From NCBI GenBank assembly GCA_004299215.1, contig SCTD01000284.1, positions 1 through 5,626 of the forward strand: a stretch of 5,626 nt of DNA, given 5' to 3'. This stretch comes from Frankiales bacterium. Lineage in GTDB: Bacteria; Actinomycetota; Actinomycetes; Mycobacteriales; SCTD01. The notes beneath the pieces were generated by a model. It had not been told where the DNA came from. It did no database searches and was given only the letters and a program-made list of their open reading frames with translations. This document shows positions 1 through 5,137 of the stretch, piece after piece. Within the stretch, counting starts at the first letter, position 1. Every line of letters begins with the position of its first letter. A program made the position numbers and the translations under genes.

Positions 1-10
1 ACCGCCCTGC

Positions 11-430
11 TCAGTCCGTCGGTTCCTGAGCCGGCCGCAGCTCGAGGAACCGCCCGACCTCAAGCGGCGTGAACGCGTACGACTCGTAGAGGCCGTGCGC
101 GTCCTTGGTCGCCAGCATCACCCGGCGCACGCCCCACTCCCTGCAGCGCTCCAGGCACCGCTCGACGACCAGCCGGCCGACCCCGCGCCCGCGCGCCTCC
201 TGCGCGACCCACACGTCGCACAGCCAGGCGTAGGTCGCCGTGTCGGTGGCCAGCCGCGCGTACCCGATCTGACCCGACCTGTCGTACGCCCCGACGACCT
301 GCGAGCCGCGCGCCGCTGCCACGACCTTCTCCCTGCTCACCCCAGGCGACCAGTACGACGTGGCGAGCCAGGAGTGCACCCGGTCCAGGTCGAGCCGGCC
401 GTGGTCGTCCGACAGCTCGACGTCGCTCAC
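11..430 (-). CDS. GNAT family N-acetyltransferase
   Basis: This predicted 139-residue cytoplasmic enzyme should transfer an acetyl group from acetyl-CoA to an amine; the substrate is unknown. The acetyl-CoA pyrophosphate loop is visible as R80-x-x-G83-x-G85, preceded by the beta-4 strand CDVWVAQ (71-77). A C-terminal LATKDAHGLYESYAF segment (106-120) holds Y115, the position of the usual general-acid tyrosine. Length is normal for a single-domain GNAT, and the LDRVHSWLATSYWSPGVSRE opening is typical of a widespread but poorly characterised GNAT subgroup. I chose the GTG at 430 because the homologous region starts there. This GTG overlaps the aminotransferase TGA stop as GTGA, and no Shine-Dalgarno sequence precedes it, which suggests translational coupling. 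The frame stays open further upstream, but that stretch is a shadow of the aminotransferase. Family call is firm; function is not. Confidence 0.9.
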   Translation of the reverse strand: MSDVELSDDHGRLDLDRVHSWLATSYWSPGVSREKVVAAARGSQVVGAYDRSGQIGYARLATDTATYAWLCDVWVAQEARGRGVGRLVVERCLERCREWGVRRVMLATKDAHGLYESYAFTPLEVGRFLELRPAQEPTD

Positions 431-1593
431 AGCTTGGCGATGCGTTCGGCGGCGGCGTGCAGGGTCTCCAGCTTCTTCGGGAAGGCGAAGCGGATTTGGC
501 CGGCGCCCATGGACGGGTCGGCGTAGAAGGACGTGCCCGGCACCGCCGCGATGCCGGGGTCGACGACGATCCGGCGTGCGTAGGCGCTGCTGTCCCGACC
601 GGGGTCGAGATCGCCTGTCTCGCAGAGCACGTAGTAGGCACCGTCCGGGACCCGGAAGGAGAACCCCGCGTCCGCCAGCACCGAGCAGAGCAGGTCGCGG
701 CGCTCGCGGTAGCTCGCCGCCTCCTCGACGTAGTAGCTCGGCGGCAGCGCCATCGCCGCAGCGCCGGCGGCCTGCAGCGGCGCCGCGGCGCCGACCGTGA
801 GGAAGTCGTGCACCTTGCGGATGCTGCTCGTGATCTCGGCGGGTGCGATGGACCAGCCGACGCGCCAGCCGGTGACGGCGTAGGTCTTCGACAGCGCGTT
901 GATGGTGACCGTGCGGTCCTCGAGCCCCGGCACGGTGGCGGGCGGGACGTGCTCGACGTCGTAGACAATATGTTCGTAGATCTCGTCGGTGAGGCACAGC
1001 GCGTCGTGCCGCTGGCAGAGCTCGCTGATGAGGTCGAGCTCGGCGCGGGTGAAGACCTTGCCGGTCGGGTTGTGCGGGGTGTTGACGATGATCGCCCGGG
1101 TGCGGTCAGAGAAGGCCGCCCGGAGCTCGCCCTCGTCGATCGACCAGTCCGGTGCGTGCAGCGTGACGTAGACCGGCGTCGCGCCGCTGAGAACCGCATC
1201 CGGGCCGTAATTTTCATAGAACGGCTCGAAGACGATCACCTCGTCGCCGGGATCCACGGTCGCCAGCAGCGTGGCGATCATCGCCTCCGTGGAGCCGCAG
1301 GTGACGCACAGCTCGGTCTCGGGGTCGACCGTCCACCCGTCGTACGTCGCGGCGACCTTCGCGGCTATGCCGTCGCGAAAGGCCTTGGCGCCCCAGGTGA
1401 TGGCGTACTGGTTGACGTCGTCGTCGATCGCGGCCTTCGCGGCGTCCTTGAGCTCCTGCGGGCAGGCGAAGTCGGGGAAGCCCTGCGCCAGGTTGACCCC
1501 GCCGGACGCCGCGCACAGGCGCGACATCTCGCGGATCACCGACTCCTCGAAGGTCGCCGCCTTCTTGCTCGCCCAGTTCCTGGCCATGGTCAA
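427..1593 (-). CDS. Class I/II PLP-dependent aminotransferase
   Basis: This 388-residue fold-type I aminotransferase should exchange an amino group between an amino acid and a 2-oxo acid using pyridoxal phosphate. Visible landmarks are the substrate-side motif VNLAQGFPDF (33-42), phosphate/cofactor residues CGSTEA (99-104), NPTG (N175), the pyridine-binding D203 in LTDEIYEHIVYD, the Schiff-base lysine K236 in NALSKTYAVTGWRVGW, and the carboxylate-binding arginine R368 in IRFAF. All are present, so the enzyme should be active. The opening motif resembles the kynurenine/glutamine-transaminase K and methionine aminotransferase (YbdL) group, and actinobacterial DapC-like enzymes also look like this, so the substrate is not assignable. 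Start: TTG at 1593 has AGGA 7 nt upstream; ATG at 1587, two codons later, is the alternative with a 13-nt spacing. It is the first gene of a unit with the acetyltransferase and is divergent from the endonuclease gene. Confidence 0.95.
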   Translation of the reverse strand: MTMARNWASKKAATFEESVIREMSRLCAASGGVNLAQGFPDFACPQELKDAAKAAIDDDVNQYAITWGAKAFRDGIAAKVAATYDGWTVDPETELCVTCGSTEAMIATLLATVDPGDEVIVFEPFYENYGPDAVLSGATPVYVTLHAPDWSIDEGELRAAFSDRTRAIIVNTPHNPTGKVFTRAELDLISELCQRHDALCLTDEIYEHIVYDVEHVPPATVPGLEDRTVTINALSKTYAVTGWRVGWSIAPAEITSSIRKVHDFLTVGAAAPLQAAGAAAMALPPSYYVEEAASYRERRDLLCSVLADAGFSFRVPDGAYYVLCETGDLDPGRDSSAYARRIVVDPGIAAVPGTSFYADPSMGAGQIRFAFPKKLETLHAAAERIAKL

Positions 1594-1647
1594 GGTCGGG
1601 TCCTATCCACGCGAAATTATGTCGTACCCACCGTAGATCCTCGGGTC
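1594..1647. promoter_or_regulatory. Divergent intergenic region, candidate promoter for the aminotransferase unit
   Basis: This 54-nt gap separates divergent genes, so it should hold promoter elements for both. An AT-rich patch at 1614-1620 stands out in otherwise GC-rich DNA. Read on the minus strand it gives CATAAT at 1621-1616, five of six bases of a sigma-70 -10 hexamer, which would place transcription start about 15 nt ahead of the TTG at 1593. I see no convincing -35 hexamer 17-18 nt upstream. On the plus strand no Shine-Dalgarno precedes the ATG at 1648, so the endonuclease may be leaderless or weakly translated. The assignment rests on hexamer matching alone. Confidence 0.35.
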
Positions 1648-2199
1648 ATGAATGATCTCCACCCTGAAGGGCAGACGGCACGCTGCGTCGAGTGCGGCCT
1701 CGTGAAGTCCTTGCAGCTGTTCCACCGTGAGCGTTCCAGGCCCAACGGCCGCAACCGCCGCTGCAAGGAGTGCCGCAACGCCCGGAATCGCGAGCACGTT
1801 GCCAACAACCGACAGCGACGGATGGAGTCAATGGCGAGGTGGCGGGCTGAAAACCCGGATCGCTACGCAGCCGCACAACGGGCCTACAAGCTGAAGGGCT
1901 ACGGGTTGTCTCCTGAAGCGTACGAGGCCCTGCTACTCGCACAGGGCGGTGTGTGCGCCATCTGCTGCCGACCCGCGAGGTCGGGGTGGGATCTCTCCGT
2001 CGACCACGACCATGAGAGCAAGGCCGTCCGGGGGTTGCTGTGCGGCCAGTGCAATGCCGGGATCGGTCTGCTGCGGGATGATGGAGCAGTTCTCGAATCT
2101 GCCCTCCGTTACCTACAGAAGCCACCGGCCCCGGAAGTCCTCGAAAAGATCTTAGGACAGGCTGTCGATCTACGGCACCGCCGTTCGTGGACAGGGTGA
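1648..2199 (+). CDS. Recombination endonuclease VII family HNH nuclease (phage-type)
   Basis: This 183-residue protein carries a C-terminal endonuclease VII domain of the HNH/treble-clef fold (about 85-155). Relative to T4 endonuclease VII, whose zinc cysteines and D40-H41-N62 active site are known, the matches are C103-x2-C106, D119-H120 within VDHDH, C132-x2-C135 and N136 directly after the last cysteine. The catalytic set therefore looks intact, and the family cleaves branched or other DNA in phage recombination and packaging. A second four-cysteine knuckle (C13-x2-C16, C39-x2-C42) and a very basic linker (43-85) precede it, probably for DNA binding. The ATG at 1648 is the only plausible start; the open frame upstream is antisense to the aminotransferase. 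Sampled 60-base lines are about 58-70% GC against about 77% in the sigma gene, and codon 169 is TTA, both consistent with acquisition. The true role in the host is unknown. Confidence 0.88.
   Translation: MNDLHPEGQTARCVECGLVKSLQLFHRERSRPNGRNRRCKECRNARNREHVANNRQRRMESMARWRAENPDRYAAAQRAYKLKGYGLSPEAYEALLLAQGGVCAICCRPARSGWDLSVDHDHESKAVRGLLCGQCNAGIGLLRDDGAVLESALRYLQKPPAPEVLEKILGQAVDLRHRRSWTG
2163..2189 (+). promoter_or_regulatory. Candidate ECF42-dependent promoter of the DGPF-sigma operon
   Basis: TGTCGA at 2163-2168 matches the -35 motif reported for ECF42 promoters in Streptomyces venezuelae, and CGTG at 2186-2189, 17 nt further, matches three of four bases of its -10 motif (CG followed by A or T, then C). 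The predicted transcript would start near 2196 and enter the DGPF gene at 2239. The site sits inside codons 172-181 of the endonuclease gene. The hexamer alone would occur by chance a few times in this window, so position and spacing carry the argument. Confidence 0.45.
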
Positions 2200-2200
2200 G

Positions 2201-2219
2201 GACCGGCGCAGGGCCGGTC
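2201..2219 (+). terminator. 7-bp stem hairpin after the endonuclease stop
   Basis: GACCGGC (2201-2207) pairs perfectly with GCCGGTC (2213-2219) around a 5-nt loop, starting one base after the endonuclease stop codon. No T-run follows, so it could be a U-less terminator of the endonuclease transcript. If the promoter at 2163-2189 is real, it would instead be a structured 5' leader element of the DGPF gene. It ends 5 nt before the Shine-Dalgarno sequence. Confidence 0.45.
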
Positions 2220-2224
2220 TGGAC

Positions 2225-2230
2225 GAGGAG
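2225..2230 (+). promoter_or_regulatory. Ribosome binding site of the DGPF gene
   Basis: GAGGAG lies 8 nt ahead of the ATG at 2239 and is one of the strongest Shine-Dalgarno sequences in the window. It fixes the DGPF start and shows that the gene is translated independently of the upstream endonuclease. Confidence 0.8.
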
Positions 2231-2238
2231 ACGCGACC

Positions 2239-2589
2239 ATGAAGCAGTACCTGCTGTCGGTGATGCACGAGGGCGACTACCCCACGCCTGAGCCCGAGGT
2301 GCTGGAGCAGATGCACACGCAGGTGATGGCGTTCAACGACCGGATCACCGCCTCCGGCGCCTGGGTGTTCGGCGGCGGGCTGCAGCCGAAGGACCTGGCG
2401 ACGACGCTCCGCTACCGGGACGGCGACGTGCTCGTGACCGACGGGCCGTACGCCGAGAGCAAGGAGCAGATGGGCGGCTTCTGGGTCATCCAGGCGGAGG
2501 ACCTCGACGCGGCGCTGGCGCTCGCGAAGGACGCGTCCGCGGCGTGCATGGGCGACGTCGAGGTGCGGCCGTTCCAGGACGGCGGCTGA
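2239..2589 (+). CDS. YCII-related (DGPF domain) protein
   Basis: This 116-residue single-domain protein belongs to the YCII/DGPF family, small ferredoxin-like-fold proteins of unknown biochemical function. The family signature appears as DGPYAESKEQMGGFWVI (68-84), with tyrosine in place of the phenylalanine that names the motif, a common variant. The N-terminal MKQYLLSVMHEGDY (1-14) and the VFGGGLQP turn (43-50) also fit. Length is typical and there is no signal peptide or membrane segment. It sits directly ahead of, and is probably translationally coupled to, the sigma-factor gene, which is the conserved ECF42 arrangement. In that family the DGPF gene is the direct regulatory target of its sigma factor. 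Its product might take part in sensing or in the response, but neither role is shown by sequence. Confidence 0.93.
   Translation: MKQYLLSVMHEGDYPTPEPEVLEQMHTQVMAFNDRITASGAWVFGGGLQPKDLATTLRYRDGDVLVTDGPYAESKEQMGGFWVIQAEDLDAALALAKDASAACMGDVEVRPFQDGG
2576..2579 (+). promoter_or_regulatory. Ribosome binding site supporting a CTG start of the sigma factor
   Basis: AGGA at 2576-2579 is 6 nt ahead of the CTG at 2586-2588. No ATG, GTG or TTG in the sigma frame lies at a suitable distance; the nearest conventional in-frame start is GTG at 2544. The site lies within the last codons of the DGPF gene. Confidence 0.5.
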
Positions 2590-3776
2590 GCGTCGAGGCG
2601 GTCTTCCGCGAGGAGCACGGCCGCGCGATCGCCACCCTGGTCCGCCTGCTCGGCGACATCGACCTCGCCGAGGAGGCGGTCGCGGACGCCTTCGCCGTGG
2701 CCGTCGAGAAGTGGGCCGACGGCCTGCCGCCGAACCCCGGAGGCTGGATCGTCACGACCGCCCGCCGCCGCGCGATCGACCGGATCCGCCGGGAGTCGAC
2801 CCGCGACGCGCGGCAGGCGGAGGCGGTGCGGCTGGCCGAGCGCGACGATCCCGAGGAGGTGGGTCCGGTGCAGGACGACCGGCTCCGGCTGCTCTTCACC
2901 TGCTGCCACCCCGCGCTCGCCGTCGAGGCCCGTGTCGCGCTGACACTGCGACTGCTCGGCGGCCTGGAGACGGCGCACATCGCACGCGCGTTCCTCGTAC
3001 CCGAGGCGACTCTCGCGCAGCGGCTGGTGCGCGCGAAGCGGAAGATCCGCGACGCCGGGATCCCCTACCGGGTGCCGCGCGACGCCGACCTGCCCGAGCG
3101 GCTGTCGGCGGTCCTCGCCGTCGTCTACCTCGTCTACAACGAGGGTCACGCGGCGTCCGACGGGGCGGACCTGACCCGCGCAGACCTCTGCACGGAGGCG
3201 GTCCGGCTCGCCCGGCTGCTGGTCGCGCTGATGCCGGACGAGCCGGAAGCCCTGGGGCTGCTCGCGCTGCTGCTGCTCACCGAGTCGCGGCGGCGGGCAC
3301 GCGTGGGGCCCGACGGCGCCCTCGTCCTGCTGGCGGACCAGGACCGGTCGCTGTGGGACCCGGCGCTCATCGCGGAGGGGCAGGAGCTGGTGCGGGCGTG
3401 CCTGCGGCGGGGGGCGCCCGGGCCCTACCAGCTGCAGGCCGCCGTCGCCGCCGTGCACAGCGAGGGCACAACCGACTGGCGGCAGGTGCTCGCGCTTTAC
3501 GACCAGCTGCTGGTCGTGTCACCGTCCCCGGTCGTGGCCCTCAACGGGGCCGTCGCCCTCGCCGAGGTGGAGGGGCCGGCGGCGGCCCTGCTGGCCGTCG
3601 AGGAGCTGGATCTCCCGTCGTACCTGCCCTTCCACGTCACCCGGGCGGAGCTGCTCGTCCGGCTCGGGCGCGCGGCCGAGGCGGTCGAGGCGTACGACCG
3701 GGCGGTCGCCCTGTCGGCCAACGCCGTGGAGCGCGCGCACCTGGAGCGGCGCCGTGCGGCGGTGTCTTCGCCATGA
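2586..3776 (+). CDS. ECF42-type RNA polymerase sigma factor with C-terminal DUF6596/TPR-like extension
   Basis: This alternative sigma factor (396 residues from the CTG) would direct RNA polymerase to a small regulon including the DGPF gene. Region 2 spans about 5-70, with DLAEEAVADAFAVAVEKW (26-43) and PGGWIVTTARRRAIDRIRRE (51-70). Region 4 spans about 98-160, with the helix-turn-helix around ETAHIARAFLVPEATLAQRL (128-147). A roughly 230-residue helical extension follows, opening with the conserved YLVYNEGHAAS (181-191) and including DQDRSLWD (251-258), GPYQLQAAVAAVHSE (279-293) and TPR-like helices to the end. In ECF42 proteins this extension replaces an anti-sigma factor in controlling activity, and no anti-sigma gene is adjacent here. 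Start: homologs usually begin at the SVEAVFRxE segment, which here follows a CTG overlapping the DGPF stop (CTGA) with AGGA 6 nt upstream. GTG at 2544 would add 14 unconserved, arginine-rich residues. Family call is firm; the start is not. Confidence 0.93.
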   Translation: MSVEAVFREEHGRAIATLVRLLGDIDLAEEAVADAFAVAVEKWADGLPPNPGGWIVTTARRRAIDRIRRESTRDARQAEAVRLAERDDPEEVGPVQDDRLRLLFTCCHPALAVEARVALTLRLLGGLETAHIARAFLVPEATLAQRLVRAKRKIRDAGIPYRVPRDADLPERLSAVLAVVYLVYNEGHAASDGADLTRADLCTEAVRLARLLVALMPDEPEALGLLALLLLTESRRRARVGPDGALVLLADQDRSLWDPALIAEGQELVRACLRRGAPGPYQLQAAVAAVHSEGTTDWRQVLALYDQLLVVSPSPVVALNGAVALAEVEGPAAALLAVEELDLPSYLPFHVTRAELLVRLGRAAEAVEAYDRAVALSANAVERAHLERRRAAVSSP

Positions 3777-3837
3777 TCAACGCCGGGCCTCCGCACTTCT
3801 CCGCCCGCTGAGATCTGAGGAACCACGGCGTTGATCA
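3774..3837. repeat. Perfect 12-bp inverted repeat between convergent genes; possible bidirectional terminator or REP-like element
   Basis: TGATCAACGCCG (3774-3785) and its exact reverse complement CGGCGTTGATCA (3826-3837) flank a 40-nt spacer. The first TGA of each arm is the stop codon of the gene running into it: the sigma factor on the left and the transporter on the right. The pairing stops exactly at 12 bp on both sides. A smaller inner stem, CGGGC (3784-3788) with GCCCG (3803-3807), competes with the outer one. The spacer also holds AGATCT (3811-3816). The symmetry suits a two-way terminator for convergent transcripts, although there is no T-run. It could equally be one copy of a short genome-wide repeat. 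Confidence 0.75.
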
Positions 3838-5094
3838 AGCGGTGGCGGGTGACACCACCGGGACGGTGCCGCGGGTCGGCCCGCTGACGGCGAGCACTCC
3901 CGCCGCGACCAGCGAGGCGACGCCGGCCAGGGTGAACGCGGCGCCGTAGCCGCCGAGCAGGTCGTGCAGCCCGCCGATCGCGAACGGGCCCACCGCGACC
4001 CCGAGCGTCGCCACCAGCTGGCTCCGGGAGTAGATCCGGCCGTAGTCGCGCACGCCGAAGCGCTCGGCGAGCAGCAGCGGGTGGAGCATCAGCAGGTTGC
4101 CGACCGTGAGACCGAAAGCGACTGTCAGCACGAGGATCGCGGCGTCGGAGCCGGTCGCTGCCAGGCCGACGAGCGCGGCCGCCTGGCCGACCATCAGGAC
4201 GACCGCGAGACCTCGCATCGAGGTGCGCGCCGCGATCCAGCCGCCGGCGAGCCGGCCGACCAGGCTGGAGACCGCCAGCAGGGACAGCGATGCCTTGGCG
4301 AGCCCCGGGTCGGCGCGCTCGGCGACCAGGTTGAACAGGTGGGCGATGCCGCCGACCTGGGCGAGCATCGCGAGCAGGTGCGCCAGGGTGACGGCGGCGA
4401 AGAACCGGGTCCGCAGCGCCTCGACCGCGAGCGTCCCGAGGAAGGCCGGTGGCGCGTCGGGGTGCGGTGCCGGGTCGCCGTCGGGCTGCACCCCCATCGC
4501 CTCCGGCGACGGTCGCAGCAGCAGCGCCGTCGCCGGGACGACGCCCAGGACGAGGGCGAGCCCGAGCCACGGCGCGACGGCCGGCAGCCCGTGCCGGTCG
4601 ATCAGCGTCGCCACGAGCGGCGTCAGCACGACCCCGCCGGCCGAGAGGCCCGTCGAGGCGACCGAGAGCGCGACGGATCGGCGGCGGGAGAACCACCTCG
4701 TGACCAGCGTGGTGCCCGGGACGAGCGACGAGGCCGCGAAGCCGGCGCCGAACAGGGCGTAGACGAGGTAGACCTGCCAGACCGACTCCACCCGTCCGAG
4801 CAGCGCGAGGGAGGTGCCGCTGGCCAGGGCACCGACCGCGATCATCGGGCGCGGATCGCGCCGCGCCATGTACGACGCCACGGCCAGCCCGGTCAGCCCG
4901 CTGACGAGGAAGAACACCGCGGTGGCACCGGAGACGGCGCTGAGCGAGAACCCCTGCTCCACCGTGAGCGCCCGCAGGTAGACGGACAGGCCGTAGAAGC
5001 CGATCCCGGCCGTGACCAGCAGCATGACGAAGACGCCGGTGACGACCCACCAGCCGCGGAAGATCCGCGGGCGATCATGTCGTTGCGTCGTCAC
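3835..5094 (-). CDS. Major facilitator superfamily (MFS) transporter
   Basis: This integral membrane protein (419 residues from the GTG) has about 12 hydrophobic helices in two halves. They are split by a cytoplasmic loop rich in P, D and A (about residues 195-217), the standard MFS arrangement. The first helix follows IFRGWWVVTGVFVMLLV. The loop after helix 4 carries the RWFSRRRSVALSVASTGLSAGG segment (133-154), characteristic of monocarboxylate-porter-like and oxalate/formate-antiporter-like MFS proteins. An equivalent GRLAGGW motif lies in the second half (280-286). Substrate is not predictable; small organic anions or a drug-like compound are both possible, driven by proton or exchange coupling. 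Start: GGAGG at 5108-5104 is 9 nt from the GTG at 5094 but directly abuts the ATG at 5103, so the GTG is preferred. The gene converges on the sigma factor and follows the HNH gene by about 43 nt; a shared transcript is possible, but no functional link is evident. Confidence 0.92.
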   Translation of the reverse strand: MTTQRHDRPRIFRGWWVVTGVFVMLLVTAGIGFYGLSVYLRALTVEQGFSLSAVSGATAVFFLVSGLTGLAVASYMARRDPRPMIAVGALASGTSLALLGRVESVWQVYLVYALFGAGFAASSLVPGTTLVTRWFSRRRSVALSVASTGLSAGGVVLTPLVATLIDRHGLPAVAPWLGLALVLGVVPATALLLRPSPEAMGVQPDGDPAPHPDAPPAFLGTLAVEALRTRFFAAVTLAHLLAMLAQVGGIAHLFNLVAERADPGLAKASLSLLAVSSLVGRLAGGWIAARTSMRGLAVVLMVGQAAALVGLAATGSDAAILVLTVAFGLTVGNLLMLHPLLLAERFGVRDYGRIYSRSQLVATLGVAVGPFAIGGLHDLLGGYGAAFTLAGVASLVAAGVLAVSGPTRGTVPVVSPATA

Positions 5095-5103
5095 ACATCC
5101 CAT

Positions 5104-5108
5104 CCTCC
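5104..5108 (-). promoter_or_regulatory. Ribosome binding site deciding the transporter start
   Basis: On the minus strand GGAGG occupies 5108-5104. It leaves no spacer before the ATG at 5103 but 9 nt before the GTG at 5094, so it argues for the shorter protein. The site lies in the 43-nt gap behind the HNH gene. Confidence 0.65.
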
Positions 5109-5137
5109 CCCTCGGTGGCGTGGACCGGAGGAGCGGG

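Noticed and set aside
888..893. A second TGTCGA hexamer, on the minus strand
   Set aside because: It lies deep inside the aminotransferase gene with no gene start downstream; one or more chance copies are expected in a window this size.
60..1217. 385-codon minus-strand open frame across the acetyltransferase and aminotransferase
   Set aside because: It is a low-complexity arginine/serine/proline-rich shadow of two recognised genes.
457..1647. Long plus-strand open frame joined upstream to the endonuclease gene
   Set aside because: It is antisense to the aminotransferase, has no recognisable domain and lacks a start near the nuclease; the open frame reflects GC-rich codon bias.
3497..5050. 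517-codon minus-strand open frame across the transporter and the end of the sigma gene
   Set aside because: It is an arginine/alanine/proline-rich shadow in a different frame from two recognised genes.
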